This document shows positions 44,945-55,615 of a DNA stretch of 64,000 bases, one piece after another; the stretch's first letter is position 1; each line of letters opens with the position of its first letter. The notes beneath the pieces were generated by a model. It was not told the DNA's origin. It made no database searches and saw nothing but the letters and a program-made list of their open reading frames with translations. The DNA lies in the NCBI GenBank assembly GCA_947497315.1, contig CANMFX010000003.1, positions 496,001 to 560,000 of the forward strand, given 5' to 3'. The position numbers were made by a program, and so were the translations under genes. This stretch comes from an uncultured Sphingomonadaceae bacterium. Lineage in GTDB: Bacteria > Pseudomonadota > Alphaproteobacteria > Sphingomonadales > Sphingomonadaceae.

Positions 44945-46878
44945 TTGCAGAAGCAGGTCTTATCGCGCTCTGGCTCGCTGCCAGCATGGCGTTCTTGCAA
45001 TTTGCTTTATGCACCATTGGTCTGGTGAAAGGTCAGGACGAGTTTTTTGCAGCAATCAGGCCCGTGGCCATCGCTCAGGGCGTGTTGGTTGCCTTGTCTT
45101 TTCTGCTGCTGGTCTGGCTGTTTGTGCGGTCCGACATGTCGGTGAAGCTCGTCGTCGCCAACAGCGTTGCGATCAAGCCGTTAATCTACAAGATTTCGGG
45201 CGCATGGGGTAATCACGAAGGATCAATGCTTCTCTGGGTCGCCATCATGGGGCTTGCTGGCGCATGTATTGGTATTTTTGAACGCAATCTGAAAACGAAG
45301 ACTTTGGTGACAACCTTGGGCGCGCAAGCGTTTATCAGCATTGGTTTTTATGCCTATCTGTTGATTGCTTCCAATCCGTTCGAACGGATATTCCCGGTTC
45401 CGGCAGACGGGCAGGGACTTAATCCGCTATTGCAGGACATTGGACTCGCTCTGCATCCGCCGACGCTTTATATCGGTTATGTCGGTCTATCGATCGCGTT
45501 CTCTTTTGCTGTGGGAGCCATGATCACAAGAGATGTCGGGCCGGAATTTGCCAAAGCCATGCGGCCATGGGTGCTCGGCGCATGGGTATTTCTGACACTG
45601 GGCATTACAGCCGGCAGTTACTGGGCTTATTATGAGCTGGGCTGGGGCGGCTGGTGGTTCTGGGATCCGGTTGAAAACGCTTCGTTGATGCCTTGGCTCG
45701 CTGCCACAGCTTTGCTGCATTCGGTTACCGTATTGGCGACACGTGATGGTTTGCGTGCATGGACGCTAATGCTCGCAGTTGTTGCTTTCTCTATGTCGAT
45801 GATCGGCACTTTCCTGGTACGTTCCGGTGTTCTCACCAGCGTCCACGCCTTTGCGGTGGATCCGGAGCGAGGCAGTTTCATTCTTGCGCTGCTGGCCATT
45901 TATATTGGCGGAGCGATGGCTTTGTTTGCGCTGCGCGTTGGTACGGTAAAAGAAGGCTCTCAATTTGAACCCGTCAGCCGGGAAGGTGCCCTGGTGGCAA
46001 ACAACCTTTTGCTATCAGCCATATTGGGTATTGTTTTTATCGGGACGCTCTATCCCCTGGTTGTAGAAGGATTCAGCGATGAGATGATCTCTGTCGGACC
46101 ACCATATTTTAATCTGGCGACAGGGCCACTGGCATTAATTCTGGTGGCGATAATGGCTGCCGGGCCGCTCTTGCGATGGCGTCGTGATCAGGCGAAAGCG
46201 TTGCTTAACCGGATTTCGATTCCAGTCTTTTTGACGGCAGCAGCGCTGTTTGCGCTGGTTATATTCACCACATCAATGTCGGTTCTGCCCTTGCTGGGTC
46301 TCGCGTTGGCAGCCGGTATCGCCGTGGCGAGTTTTGCGCCGCTATGGAAACGCAATCTGCGCCGCACGCCGATGCATGTTTATGGCATGGTTCTGGCACA
46401 TTTCGGCGTAGCTGTTGCGCTGGTAGGAATGGCATCGGAAACCAGCTTCACCGAGGAGAAACTGGTGGCTGCCACACCCGGTGACGAAATCATGGTCAAC
46501 AACTGGAAGATTAAATTCCAGGCGATTGAACCCGTCGCCGGCCCCAACTGGACGGCTCTCGAAGCCCGCGTGACGGCACAATATGAAGATGAAGCGATCC
46601 ACGAGATTGCGCCACAAAACCGGATGTTTGCCTCTGCACAGATGCAGACTAGCGAGGCAGCTCTGCTGACCCGTTGGAACGGACAGCTTTATGTTGTTCT
46701 CGGTGACAGCGACGAGCAAGGGCGATGGCAGTTGCGTGTCTGGTGGAAACCGTTTGTGACGCTGATCTGGTATGGCGGCGTGCTGATTGCTTTGGGCGGG
46801 TTGCTGGCGATGATCGGCCGTCTGCGCCGCGCGGTCCGCCAAAAGCAGCAAAGAGCCTATGCCGAGGCAGTGATATGA
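44941..46878 (+). CDS. ccmF: Heme lyase CcmF
   Basis: A 645-residue inner-membrane protein with about 14 helices that attaches heme to apocytochrome c. The WWD domain GWGGWWFWDPVENASLMPW is intact, as are KISGAWGNHEGSMLLW and the late periplasmic region before the final helix. It overlaps ccmE and ccmG by 4 bases each. Confidence 0.95.
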   Translation: MIAEAGLIALWLAASMAFLQFALCTIGLVKGQDEFFAAIRPVAIAQGVLVALSFLLLVWLFVRSDMSVKLVVANSVAIKPLIYKISGAWGNHEGSMLLWVAIMGLAGACIGIFERNLKTKTLVTTLGAQAFISIGFYAYLLIASNPFERIFPVPADGQGLNPLLQDIGLALHPPTLYIGYVGLSIAFSFAVGAMITRDVGPEFAKAMRPWVLGAWVFLTLGITAGSYWAYYELGWGGWWFWDPVENASLMPWLAATALLHSVTVLATRDGLRAWTLMLAVVAFSMSMIGTFLVRSGVLTSVHAFAVDPERGSFILALLAIYIGGAMALFALRVGTVKEGSQFEPVSREGALVANNLLLSAILGIVFIGTLYPLVVEGFSDEMISVGPPYFNLATGPLALILVAIMAAGPLLRWRRDQAKALLNRISIPVFLTAAALFALVIFTTSMSVLPLLGLALAAGIAVASFAPLWKRNLRRTPMHVYGMVLAHFGVAVALVGMASETSFTEEKLVAATPGDEIMVNNWKIKFQAIEPVAGPNWTALEARVTAQYEDEAIHEIAPQNRMFASAQMQTSEAALLTRWNGQLYVVLGDSDEQGRWQLRVWWKPFVTLIWYGGVLIALGGLLAMIGRLRRAVRQKQQRAYAEAVI

Positions 46879-47402
46879 ACCGTTGGTTACTCTGGATTCC
46901 GTTGGTGTTGTTCAGCCTGTTCTTCGCGATCGTCGCAGGCGGTTTGATGAGGCCCAAGGATAATATCATTGAATCGAAAATGATCGGCAAACCGATCCCG
47001 GAATTTGCGCTGCCAGCTGCCATTGAGCAGCGCCCGGCGCTGACCACCGCGGATCTGGCTACCGGCAAACCGCAACTGCTCAACATTTTCGCAAGCTGGT
47101 GCGTACCCTGTATCGCAGAGGCACCGCAATTGCTCGCACTGGAGCAGGCAGGAGTATCGATCAACGGCATAGCCAGCCGCGACACGCCGGAAGATATCGC
47201 GAATTTCCTGAATCGTTGGGGTAACCCCTATGTCCGGATCGGCACAGATGTTCGCAGCGCCGTCCAATTGGAGCTCGGTTCATCCGGTGTTCCAGAGACA
47301 TTCGTAATCGATGGCAATGGTATCATCGTACATCAGCATATCGGCGATATCCGCAAGGAAGATGTGCCGGAACTGCTTGAAATATTGGAGAAAGCGGGAT
47401 GA
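46875..47402 (+). CDS. ccmG: Thiol:disulfide interchange protein CcmG/DsbE
   Basis: A 175-residue membrane-anchored thioredoxin that keeps the CxxCH cysteines of apocytochrome c reduced. One N-terminal helix is followed by a thioredoxin domain with the active site ASWCVPC and the cis-proline GVPETFVID. The frame is open back to 46725 inside ccmF, but ATG 46875 (MNRWLLWIPLV) gives the normal length and an ATGA overlap. Confidence 0.94.
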   Translation: MNRWLLWIPLVLFSLFFAIVAGGLMRPKDNIIESKMIGKPIPEFALPAAIEQRPALTTADLATGKPQLLNIFASWCVPCIAEAPQLLALEQAGVSINGIASRDTPEDIANFLNRWGNPYVRIGTDVRSAVQLELGSSGVPETFVIDGNGIIVHQHIGDIRKEDVPELLEILEKAG

Positions 47403-47824
47403 CCAGATTTCTTTTTCTGTTCGCCTTGCTGTTTTCAGCACCTGTGATGGCCCAAAACGCGCTCCCGGCATCTCCCTATGCTCATCAACAGCTGGATGAC
47501 CCTGTGCAGGAAGAAAAAGCGCGCTCGTTGATGGAAGAATTGCGCTGCCTGAAATGCCAGAGCCAGTCGATTGCGGACAGCGACGCGCCGATGGCGGGCG
47601 ACATGCGCAGTCAGGTGAGAGAACGTATTGCTGCCGGTGCCACGCCAGAGGAGGTACGCAGCTGGCTCATTGAACGTTATGGCGACTGGGTAACCTACAA
47701 TCCACCGGTCAATGCCATAACTTGGCCACTTTGGATTGCGCCAGGGGTGCTGTTGATATTCGCCATATGGCTCGCGCGCGGGCTCTTTCGGCGGCGTAAA
47801 ACTAACCAGAAGGATGCAAGCTGA
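47399..47824 (+). CDS. ccmH: Cytochrome c maturation protein CcmH (CcmL)
   Basis: A 141-residue thiol-oxidoreductase of the heme lyase complex. A signal peptide (LFALLFSAPVMAQ) is followed by the motif LRCLKCQSQSIADSDA with its redox CxxC, then GDMRSQVRERIAAG, and a single C-terminal membrane helix. It overlaps the neighbours by 4 and 1 bases. Confidence 0.94.
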   Translation: MTRFLFLFALLFSAPVMAQNALPASPYAHQQLDDPVQEEKARSLMEELRCLKCQSQSIADSDAPMAGDMRSQVRERIAAGATPEEVRSWLIERYGDWVTYNPPVNAITWPLWIAPGVLLIFAIWLARGLFRRRKTNQKDAS

Positions 47825-48477
47825 TGGGCTGGCTCATTCTACTCGTTATGATAATCGCACTTTTCGGTGCGCTTGTATTCTTGGGCAAACTGCCGCGGAC
47901 CGCTTTTGAATTGACCGGTGCAGCTCTTTTGCTCGGCGTTGCGGGCTATGCATGGCAGGCCAACCCGGGGATGGCGGGTGTGTCGGTCGAACCAACCGAA
48001 AAGCCGAATAGCTTTGATGAAGCCAGTATTACATCGCGTGAGGAAATGGGCCAGCGTTTTGGCACAGCGCGGGAATGGTTGGTATTTTCAGATGCCTTGA
48101 ATCGCAATGGTCGGCATGGTGCAGCGGCCAATTATCTGCGTAACGGGGTCAAAGAGCATCCTAATGATCCAGACCTGTGGGTCGGACTGGGCAATGCCAT
48201 AGTCGTTCATGCAGATGGTGTGATTACCCCGGCGGCCCAATTTGCGTTTCAAAAAGCAGCTGACATTTCTCCCGAGCATCCTGGTCCGCCGTTCTTCCTT
48301 GGCATGGCCTATGCGCAATCTGGCAAGATTGACCAGGCACGTGCGATATGGACAGAGTTGTTAGAACGTAGTGCCGAAGATGCGCCATGGCGCAAGGATC
48401 TCGAGTCGCGTTTGGCGGCTATGGAGAAAATGCAACCCGCGCTGCCGATGCCTCAAAACCCACCTGCTGGTAACTAA
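47824..48477 (+). CDS. ccmI: Cytochrome c biogenesis TPR protein CcmI (CycH)
   Basis: A 217-residue apocytochrome c chaperone of the heme lyase complex. Two N-terminal hydrophobic segments precede a TPR-like domain (AANYLRNGVKEHPNDPDLW, AFQKAADISPEHPG and onward). It starts on the last base of the ccmH stop and closes the operon. Length is shorter than E. coli CcmH/CcmI fusions but normal for alphaproteobacterial CcmI. Confidence 0.87.
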   Translation: MGWLILLVMIIALFGALVFLGKLPRTAFELTGAALLLGVAGYAWQANPGMAGVSVEPTEKPNSFDEASITSREEMGQRFGTAREWLVFSDALNRNGRHGAAANYLRNGVKEHPNDPDLWVGLGNAIVVHADGVITPAAQFAFQKAADISPEHPGPPFFLGMAYAQSGKIDQARAIWTELLERSAEDAPWRKDLESRLAAMEKMQPALPMPQNPPAGN

Positions 48478-48629
48478 AATATAGTTATATCAGGAGGTTG
48501 ATCGGCATATCTGCGGCTCTGGTTGCGTGCTATAGAGGCCCATGCTAGTCGCGCGCGCTTGTCGAAACAGATGTGCGGGGCTAGCGCAACCATTTCGACC
48601 CAATCAGGGGACCGCCAAGACGGCAATCA

Positions 48630-50570
48630 ATGTCTGAATCGACGTCACAACCGAAACGGAAACGCAGTCGCGTAATCCAGCCTCACGGGTCACGCCAAGA
48701 GGGAAGCGCCGTTGCAAAGCTCGCTGCTGGCGCGATTGGTATTGTGTTCGGCGATATCGGTACCAGCCCGCTTTACGCATTTCGCGAAACATTTGTTGGT
48801 GCCCACCCTCTTGAGCTGGACAAGCTTCACGTCCTTGGAGTGGTCAGCCTGATTTTCTGGTCGATGACGTTGGTCGTGGCGATTCAATATGTGACCATAT
48901 TGATGCGCGCGGACAATAAGGGGCAGGGCGGCAGCCTGGCTGTCGTTGCCCTGCTTTCCGGGGCGTTGCGACGATCAAAATTCGGTTGGGTCGCCATATT
49001 GCTGGGCGTCTTTGCGACTTCGCTATTTTACGGCGACAGTATGATCACACCGGCGATCTCGGTTTTGTCAGCCGTTGAAGGGCTGACGGTGGTCAATAGC
49101 GGACTGCAGCCGATGGTTATCCCGATTGCGGTGGGGTTGCTGGTCTTTCTGTTTGTTATCCAGTCGCGGGGGACCGCAAAAATCGGCGCTTTGTTTGCGC
49201 CCGTGATGTTCGTTTACTTCACCGTCATCGCGATTTTGGGCCTGACGCAGATATTCCACACACCCGAAATACTGCTCGCGTTGAACCCCTGGTATGCTGT
49301 TCAATTCTTCTTGATCGATGGTTTCAAGGCTTTTCTGGCTTTGGGTTCGGTTGTGTTGGCCGTGACTGGTTCTGCGGCGTTATTTGCGGATATGGGGCAT
49401 TTTGGTCGTAAGCCGATGCGGATAGCGTGGTTTGGTTTCGTGATGCCGGCCTTGCTGTGTAACTATTTCGGCCAAGGCGCGATGATCATCGGATTGGATC
49501 AGGCGGGTGCAGAGGCAGCAATCCAGAACCCGTTCTTCCTGCTCGCTCCTGAAATGCTACGCTTGCCATTGGTCATATTGGCCACCATGGCGACCTTCAT
49601 TGCCAGCCAGGCAGTAATTTCCGGCGCATTTTCGGTCACGCATCAGGCGATTCAACTGGGCTTCATCCCCCGGCTTACAGTCAAACATACCAGTGCTTCC
49701 GAAGCGGGGCAGATTTATATTCCGGTGATCAACTGGACGATCATGATCGCGGTTTTGATCCTGGTACTTACGTTCCAGAGTTCAAGCAGCCTCGCGTCTG
49801 CCTACGGGATTGCGGTGACTGGTGCCATGCTGATCGATACATGTTTGCTCGCGGTTCTGGTTTTCACGCTGTGGAAGTGGAAATGGTGGTATGCCGTTCC
49901 TCTGCTTGCCCTTTTCTTCCTCGTTGATGGCGCCTATTTTGCGGCAAACCTGACCAAGGTTCCGCAAGGCGGCTGGTTCCCGCTAATGGTCGGTGGTTTC
50001 GCCTTCCTGTTGCTGACGACCTGGGCCAAGGGACGCAAGATCATGCGGGAAAATATGGCAGAAGCAGCGATGCCGATTGAAATCTTCACCAAGTCCGCCA
50101 AGAACAGTGCAACCCGGGTTCCCGGAACGGCAATTTTCATGGCCTCTGCATCGGTCGGCGTTCCGTCTGCTTTGCTCCATAATATCAAACATAACAAAGT
50201 GGTTCACGAACGGGTGGTAATTTTGACCGTCAACATCAAAGATGTGCCCTATGTGGAATCGGAAAAACGCATAGAGGTTAAAGATCTCGGTGATGGTTTC
50301 TATCGACTCATTTTGAACTATGGCTTCATGCAGGAAACCGATGTCCCGGCGGCTCTTAAAAAGGTCAAGGAATGCGGCATGGACTTTGACATGATGACCA
50401 CCAGTTTCTTCCTTTCCCGGCAGACATTGTTGCCGTCAGAGAGGCCGAAGATGATGATCTGGCGAGAGAAAATCTTTGCATGGATGCTGCGCAATGCCGC
50501 CACCGCCATGGAATTTTTCAAGCTTCCCAGCAACCGCGTGGTGGAGCTGGGCAGTCAGATGGAAATCTGA
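48630..50570 (+). CDS. kup: Potassium uptake protein Kup
   Basis: A 646-residue K+:H+ symporter with about 12 transmembrane helices followed by a cytoplasmic domain. The family signature [18 protein letters not shown] is near residue 40, [12 protein letters not shown] and [20 protein letters not shown] follow. Length is standard. The stop is 2 bases from the stop of the convergent methyltransferase gene. Confidence 0.95.
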   Translation: MSESTSQPKRKRSRVIQPHGSRQEGSAVAKLAAGAIGIVFGDIGTSPLYAFRETFVGAHPLELDKLHVLGVVSLIFWSMTLVVAIQYVTILMRADNKGQGGSLAVVALLSGALRRSKFGWVAILLGVFATSLFYGDSMITPAISVLSAVEGLTVVNSGLQPMVIPIAVGLLVFLFVIQSRGTAKIGALFAPVMFVYFTVIAILGLTQIFHTPEILLALNPWYAVQFFLIDGFKAFLALGSVVLAVTGSAALFADMGHFGRKPMRIAWFGFVMPALLCNYFGQGAMIIGLDQAGAEAAIQNPFFLLAPEMLRLPLVILATMATFIASQAVISGAFSVTHQAIQLGFIPRLTVKHTSASEAGQIYIPVINWTIMIAVLILVLTFQSSSSLASAYGIAVTGAMLIDTCLLAVLVFTLWKWKWWYAVPLLALFFLVDGAYFAANLTKVPQGGWFPLMVGGFAFLLLTTWAKGRKIMRENMAEAAMPIEIFTKSAKNSATRVPGTAIFMASASVGVPSALLHNIKHNKVVHERVVILTVNIKDVPYVESEKRIEVKDLGDGFYRLILNYGFMQETDVPAALKKVKECGMDFDMMTTSFFLSRQTLLPSERPKMMIWREKIFAWMLRNAATAMEFFKLPSNRVVELGSQMEI

Positions 50571-50572
50571 CT

Positions 50573-51193
50573 CTAGGTTTGAAGCTCAAAAATCAATTTT
50601 GTCCACCTGACCCCCTCGGATTTGTTGGCGGGTAGAATGGATTCAGAGCGGTCGTTGTAAAGCGGTACAAGCTGATTGTGCGCAGCCAATGCAATTGTCT
50701 CTTCAGCCGAGACGGCAAACATTCTCCGGCCCTTGGGGACAGGGCCGTGCCTTAGGGAAATAAAAAGCCGGGCATTTTGACCAAGTAGGGTAGCCACCGC
50801 TGTCATTGCTACTTCCCTCTGATCTTCGTCCAGATGCATCCACACGGCGTTGATCAGTATGAAATCAAACTGTTCGTTCAAATTCCTGATTTTCTCCAAA
50901 TCAGGCAGGCTGTCGTCCAACCATCTGATTGTTGGCGAGGGATGCAGTCTAACCGCTCCTTCGCGCATTTCCTTGGTTGGTTCGGCCGCGACGACGTCAT
51001 GTCCCTTCTTATCAAACCAGGCCGCATCGCGTCCGGTGCCCGAACCAATGTCCAGAATTTTACAATGCTTTTGCGGGAAGTAGCCGATCTCCGCCGCATA
51101 ACTCTCTTCAAACGAGAGGCTTTCATATTGCTCCAGGAGAAAAGGGGCCTGTTTGGCATAGCCTTCGGTGCCGCTAACAATGCTGTTTTTCAT
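50573..51193 (-). CDS. Class I SAM-dependent methyltransferase
   Basis: A 206-residue methyltransferase. Motif I is ILDIGSGTGRDAAWFDKKGH, motif II region VVAAEPTKEMREGA, and the post-motif FDFILINAVWMHL segment fits small-molecule methyltransferases. The substrate is unknown. The frame opens upstream to 51328, overlapping the rpiB leader, so the ATG at 51193 (MKNSIVSGTEGYA) was preferred. This leaves a 140-bp divergent promoter region with rpiB. Confidence 0.82.
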   Translation of the reverse strand: MKNSIVSGTEGYAKQAPFLLEQYESLSFEESYAAEIGYFPQKHCKILDIGSGTGRDAAWFDKKGHDVVAAEPTKEMREGAVRLHPSPTIRWLDDSLPDLEKIRNLNEQFDFILINAVWMHLDEDQREVAMTAVATLLGQNARLFISLRHGPVPKGRRMFAVSAEETIALAAHNQLVPLYNDRSESILPANKSEGVRWTKLIFELQT

Positions 51194-51333
51194 ATATGAC
51201 AGTCTCTTGTGAACCGTTGCCCTTGTCCATCGTAAATTTATCGCCGACAAGGGCAATATTTGGTGGCGCATAAGGGGATCGTCTACTAGATAGCGGGCAT
51301 TCGATTCTTGTCTGGATATTGAGGACAAAGCTT

Positions 51334-51786
51334 ATGCGTATTGCCATTGCTTCTGATCATGCAGCTATCGACATGAAAGCCGCTTTGGTGGAGTGGCTTG
51401 CTGAGGCCGGGCATGAAGTTGTCGATCTGGGTCCCATGGCAACGGACAGCGTCGATTATCCTGATTATGGTTATAAACTCGCCGATGCGATTGCATCGGG
51501 AAGTGCAGAACGCGGCGTTGCCTTGTGCGGTTCGGGCATAGGCATATCCATAGCCGTCAATCGTAACCCAGCTTGTCGTTGCGCACTGGTTTCTGAAGGT
51601 CTTTCAGCGAAACTGTCTCGCGAGCATAATGATGCGAATGTTATTGCCATGGGTGCGCGTCTGGTTGGCATCGAAATCGCGAAAGACTGCCTGAACAATT
51701 TTTTGAACACCGAATTTGGCGGAGACCGTCATCAACGCCGTGTTGATAAGCTGTCCGCCCCGCAAGTTGAAGGAGAACACGCGTGA
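51334..51786 (+). CDS. rpiB: Ribose-5-phosphate isomerase B
   Basis: A 150-residue isomerase interconverting ribose 5-phosphate and ribulose 5-phosphate. The N-terminal [18 protein letters not shown], the active-site cysteine in [15 protein letters not shown] and [15 protein letters not shown] are intact. GAGGACAAAGCTT before the ATG supports this start over the TTG at 51319. It is coupled to glyA by a GTGA overlap, a pairing seen in many alphaproteobacteria. Confidence 0.94.
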   Translation: MRIAIASDHAAIDMKAALVEWLAEAGHEVVDLGPMATDSVDYPDYGYKLADAIASGSAERGVALCGSGIGISIAVNRNPACRCALVSEGLSAKLSREHNDANVIAMGARLVGIEIAKDCLNNFLNTEFGGDRHQRRVDKLSAPQVEGEHA

Positions 51787-53090
51787 GTAATGTCGCAGAT
51801 ATGCAGGATATCCGTCCGACCGGGTTTTTCGATTTTTCGGTGGATGAGAGTGATCCCGCGGTCGCCGGTGCAATCAATGCAGAATTGTCGCGCCAGCAAA
51901 ATCAGATCGAGCTGATTGCTTCTGAAAACATCGTTTCCAAGGCCGTATTGCAGGCGCAAGGCTCCGTATTCACCAACAAATATGCAGAAGGCTATCCGGG
52001 ACGCCGCTATTATCAGGGCTGTGCGCCATCTGATGATGTTGAAACACTTGCCATCGAACGGGCGAAACAGCTGTTCAATTGTGGTTTTGCCAATGTTCAG
52101 CCGCATTCAGGGGCACAAGCAAACGGTGCAGTGATGCTCGCGCTGACCAAGCCGGGCGATACCATTCTTGGTATGTCGCTCGATGCAGGCGGCCATTTGA
52201 CGCATGGTGCAAAGCCCGCGCAGTCGGGCAAATGGTTCAATGCAGTACAATATGGTGTCAACGAAGACGATCATCTGATCAACTATGCGGAAGTCGAGGC
52301 GTTGGCCAAAGAGCATCAGCCAAAGCTGATTATCGCGGGTGGTTCTGCCTATCCGCGCCAAATCGATTTTGCGAAGTTTCGTGAGATTGCAGATGCGGTC
52401 GGCGCGATCTTCATGGTCGATATGGCCCATTTCGCTGGCCTGGTGGCAGCTGGCTATCATCCTAGCCCGCTGGAATTTGCAGATGTGGTTACGACCACCA
52501 CACACAAGACTTTGCGCGGTCCACGCGGTGGCCTGGTACTGACCAATGACGAGGCTATTGCGAAGAAAATCAACTCAGCGGTTTTCCCCGGTCTGCAGGG
52601 TGGTCCGCTAATGCATGTCATCGCCGCCAAAGCGGTCGCATTTGGCGAAGCGTTGCGCCCTGAATTTGCCAGCTATTCTTCCGCTGTCATCGAAAATGCC
52701 AAAATATTGGCTGCGCGCCTAAAGGAACGCGGCGCCAATCTGGTTGCTGGTGGTACAGATACGCACCTGGCTCTTATTGATCTCTCACCGCTGGGTATCA
52801 CCGGGCGCGATGCCGATGAAGCACTGGAACGCTCCGGTATTACCTGCAACAAGAACAGCATTCCCAACGACCCGCAGCCGCCGATGAAAACCAGCGGCAT
52901 TCGTGTTGGTTCACCGGCAGGTACAACCCGAGGCTTTGGTCCGGCGGAGTTCCAGATGATTGGTGACATGGTAGCTGACGTACTTGATGGCTTGCGTGAA
53001 AAAGGAGAGGGCGGTGATCCGGCTGTGGAAGCCGATGTCCGTCAGCGCGTTGAAGAGCTATGCTCTCGTTTTCCAATTTACCCTGAATAG
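51783..53090 (+). CDS. glyA: Serine hydroxymethyltransferase
   Basis: A 435-residue PLP enzyme interconverting serine and glycine with tetrahydrofolate, the main source of one-carbon units. The PLP lysine is in [15 protein letters not shown], and [24 protein letters not shown] and the [10 protein letters not shown] segment are present. It starts at GTG overlapping rpiB and is followed 15 bp later by nrdR, the usual neighbour. Confidence 0.97.
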   Translation: MSNVADMQDIRPTGFFDFSVDESDPAVAGAINAELSRQQNQIELIASENIVSKAVLQAQGSVFTNKYAEGYPGRRYYQGCAPSDDVETLAIERAKQLFNCGFANVQPHSGAQANGAVMLALTKPGDTILGMSLDAGGHLTHGAKPAQSGKWFNAVQYGVNEDDHLINYAEVEALAKEHQPKLIIAGGSAYPRQIDFAKFREIADAVGAIFMVDMAHFAGLVAAGYHPSPLEFADVVTTTTHKTLRGPRGGLVLTNDEAIAKKINSAVFPGLQGGPLMHVIAAKAVAFGEALRPEFASYSSAVIENAKILAARLKERGANLVAGGTDTHLALIDLSPLGITGRDADEALERSGITCNKNSIPNDPQPPMKTSGIRVGSPAGTTRGFGPAEFQMIGDMVADVLDGLREKGEGGDPAVEADVRQRVEELCSRFPIYPE

Positions 53091-53105
53091 GCGAAACGGA
53101 CCCTT

Positions 53106-53582
53106 ATGCGTTGTCCCTTTTGTGCCCATGATGACAGTCAGGTAAAAGATAGCCGGCCCACCGAAGATGGTACGACCATCAGGCGGCGTCGGCAATGTGA
53201 AGGGTGCGGCGCACGTTTCACGACATTTGAACGGATACAGCTTCGCGAGATCACAGTGGTAAAAAGCGAGGACCGCCGCGAGACGTTTGACCGGTCCAAG
53301 ATTGATTTGTCCGTCTCTCTGGCTTGCCGCAAGCGCGGGATCGCGCAGGAGCAAATGGATCAACTGGTGTCAGGTATCCAGCGGCAGCTGGAAACTAGTG
53401 GAGAGAATGAGATCCCTTCCAAACGTATCGGCGAGATGGTTATGGAAGGCCTCAAGGGACTCGATAGCGTTGCCTATATTCGCTTTGCATCGGTCTATAA
53501 GGATTTTACCGAGGCCAAGGATTTTGAGGAATTCGCCGGCAGCGTGAAAGATGTGGGTATCGGCGATACCAGCGGCAAATGA
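53106..53582 (+). CDS. nrdR: Transcriptional repressor NrdR
   Basis: A 158-residue ATP/dATP-sensing repressor of ribonucleotide reductase genes. An N-terminal zinc ribbon ([17 protein letters not shown] with [13 protein letters not shown]) is followed by an ATP-cone domain ([16 protein letters not shown] onward). Length is standard. It overlaps the trmJ start by 4 bases. Confidence 0.95.
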   Translation: MRCPFCAHDDSQVKDSRPTEDGTTIRRRRQCEGCGARFTTFERIQLREITVVKSEDRRETFDRSKIDLSVSLACRKRGIAQEQMDQLVSGIQRQLETSGENEIPSKRIGEMVMEGLKGLDSVAYIRFASVYKDFTEAKDFEEFAGSVKDVGIGDTSGK

Positions 53583-54310
53583 GCACCGGCAAGCCGATCA
53601 TCGTTCTGGTGAAGCCACAGCTGGGTGAAAATATCGGCAAGGCGGCGCGGGCGATGCTGAATTTCGGGTTCACCGATATGCGGATTGTGGATCCTCGTGA
53701 CGGCTGGCCCAATCCATCGGCCGGTCCCACTGCGGCGGGCGCAGACAGTGTGTTGGAGGACGCTCAGGTTTTCGAGACTACCGCCGAAGCGGTGGCGGAC
53801 TGTTCGCATGTCTATGCCACTACGGTTCGTAAACGCGGTATGACCAAAGAAGTGTTGACCCCCGCAGCGGCGGCGGAAGACATGGCATTCGTTAGCGGCA
53901 AATGCGCGATATTATTCGGCCCGGAACGGTCCGGTCTGGAATTGGTCGACGTCGAACTCGCCCGCAAGATCATCACCGTGCCGATAAACCCGAAATTCGG
54001 TTCACTCAATCTGGCTCAGGCAGTGATTTTGATCGCCTATGAGCTGTCGAAACTGGATGGCGGCGAAACCGTGCAGCCGACAATCGAGACAAAAAAGCGC
54101 GAACCGGCCCCACAAATCGAACTGGACCGTTTTTACGAGCATCTGGAACGGGCATTGGAAGAGGCCGGGTATTTCTATCCGCCTGATCGTGCACCTGCGA
54201 CGAAAGTGACGCTCCGCAATATGATCACAAAGCCGACGTGGACCAATGAAGAAGTGCAAACCTGGCGCGGCGTTATCAGCTCTCTGGAAAAACCATTTGT
54301 TAAAAAATGA
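53579..54310 (+). CDS. trmJ: tRNA (cytidine/uridine-2'-O-)-methyltransferase TrmJ-like
   Basis: A 243-residue SPOUT-class methyltransferase acting on ribose 2'-OH, in TrmJ at position 32 of tRNA. It has the N-terminal [20 protein letters not shown], the knot motifs [11 protein letters not shown] and [20 protein letters not shown], and a C-terminal extension with [15 protein letters not shown] as in TrmJ. It is translationally coupled to nrdR. The exact target position is inferred from the family. Confidence 0.88.
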   Translation: MSTGKPIIVLVKPQLGENIGKAARAMLNFGFTDMRIVDPRDGWPNPSAGPTAAGADSVLEDAQVFETTAEAVADCSHVYATTVRKRGMTKEVLTPAAAAEDMAFVSGKCAILFGPERSGLELVDVELARKIITVPINPKFGSLNLAQAVILIAYELSKLDGGETVQPTIETKKREPAPQIELDRFYEHLERALEEAGYFYPPDRAPATKVTLRNMITKPTWTNEEVQTWRGVISSLEKPFVKK

Positions 54311-54322
54311 CGTTTTGACCGT

Positions 54323-54634
54323 TCAGTTGTCTCGCATCTGATCCCATTTTTCGAGCTCATAGCTGATCGACGTTTCTATCAGCATTTCCCAAATCGCCGC
54401 CATGGTCGGAACCGGAACGCCTGCGCTACTGGCAAGCTGTTTCACATTATCCAGAACCTTTGCTTTTCGTCCCTCGTCACGCACTGCGGTGCGATTCTGT
54501 TTGATCCGCGCAGCGGCGTCCATGCAAGCAAAGCGCTGGGCCATCAGGGCGATAAGTTCGCCGTCAATTCGGTCCACTTGTTCGCGGACATCTGTCATGG
54601 TTTCCATTGGAGGAAGCGTCGTCGTTTCTGTCAT
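54323..54634 (-). CDS. Chorismate mutase (AroQ class)
   Basis: A 103-residue all-helical enzyme converting chorismate to prephenate for phenylalanine and tyrosine synthesis. It shows VREQVDRIDGELIALMAQR and the KQNRTAVRDEGRKAKVLD segment with the conserved active-site charges. AAAGG lies 8 bases before the ATG at 54634. The longer open frame to 54766 would run into the rpsD promoter region. A PchB-like isochorismate-pyruvate lyase activity is a less likely alternative. Confidence 0.85.
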   Translation of the reverse strand: MTETTTLPPMETMTDVREQVDRIDGELIALMAQRFACMDAAARIKQNRTAVRDEGRKAKVLDNVKQLASSAGVPVPTMAAIWEMLIETSISYELEKWDQMRDN

Positions 54635-54712
54635 GTCAGCGCCTTTAATCACTGCGACCACCCAAGTCGAGTAATGATGGGATTTTGGTGCAATTTTTGG
54701 GTCCACAGATGC

Positions 54713-54741
54713 TTGACAATCACCCATTAGATCGTCATAGG
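54713..54741 (+). promoter_or_regulatory. Possible rpsD promoter
   Basis: TTGACA (54713-54718) and CATAGG (54736-54741), separated by 17 bases, lie about 110 bp before rpsD. The -35 is perfect and the -10 is weak. The leader between may hold an S4 autoregulatory site, but none was recognised. Confidence 0.42.
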
Positions 54742-54852
54742 CCGCGTCTTGCAATTGGCTCCGCACCCCGGTGAAGCGGTAGCCGCGTTAATCCAAGCGG
54801 GTTTTCGGTGCATCCCGGGACGAATTGAAGCAGCAAATTAGGAGTCAGTGAA

Positions 54853-55467
54853 ATGACAAAGCGTACCAGCTCGAAATATAAACTTGATCGCCGCATGGGC
54901 GAAAATATTTGGGGCCGCCCCAAATCTCCTGTCAATCGCCGCGACTACGGCCCTGGTCAGCATGGTCAGCGCCGTAAAGGCAAACTGTCTGACTACGGCA
55001 TTCAACTGCGCGCCAAGCAAAAGTTGAAAGGCTATTATGGTGACGTGACCGAAAAACAGTTCAAGCGTGCCTATAAAGAAGCATCGAGCATGAAAGGCGA
55101 TACCAGCCAGAACCTGATCGGTCTGCTGGAACAGCGTTTGGACATGGTTGTTTACCGTGCCAAATTCGCTCCAACCATCTTTGCTGCTCGCCAACTGGTT
55201 AGCCATGGCCACATTCGCGTCAACGACGTTAAATGTAATGTTGCTTCGCGCAAAGTGCAGCCAAATGATGTTGTTTCGCTGAGCGATAAAGCAAAAGAAA
55301 TGCTGCTGGTTATCGAGGCACAGAGTCTGCCAGAGCGCGATATTCCCGAATATGTCACGCCAGACGGCACTGACAAAGTAACCTATGTTCGCGTGCCAAC
55401 GCTGGACGAAGTGCCTTATCCGGTGACGATGGAACCAAATCTGGTTGTCGAGTTTTACTCACGCTAA
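54853..55467 (+). CDS. rpsD: 30S ribosomal protein S4
   Basis: A 204-residue primary 16S-rRNA-binding protein. Visible are the N-terminal [53 protein letters not shown], and the S4 RNA-binding domain with [13 protein letters not shown]. It stands alone, not in the alpha operon, as is common in alphaproteobacteria. GGAGTCAGTGAA precedes the ATG and a strong terminator follows. Confidence 0.97.
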   Translation: MTKRTSSKYKLDRRMGENIWGRPKSPVNRRDYGPGQHGQRRKGKLSDYGIQLRAKQKLKGYYGDVTEKQFKRAYKEASSMKGDTSQNLIGLLEQRLDMVVYRAKFAPTIFAARQLVSHGHIRVNDVKCNVASRKVQPNDVVSLSDKAKEMLLVIEAQSLPERDIPEYVTPDGTDKVTYVRVPTLDEVPYPVTMEPNLVVEFYSR

Positions 55468-55490
55468 CTGTTTCCAAGAGATTTTCAGAA

Positions 55491-55522
55491 AAGGCGGTCT
55501 GAGAAGGCCGCCTTTTTTATTT
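55491..55522 (+). terminator. Rho-independent terminator of rpsD
   Basis: AAGGCGG (55491-55497) pairs with CCGCCTT (55508-55514), followed directly by TTTTATTT. It lies 24 bp after the rpsD stop codon. Confidence 0.9.
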
Positions 55523-55615
55523 AAGCCTTTGGCAAAGCCTTGCGCCAGATCAAGGACGCTGTCAGTAGTGACAATAGAAATTAGTTTGATGATTAAATTT
55601 GGATGAGGATCTGAA

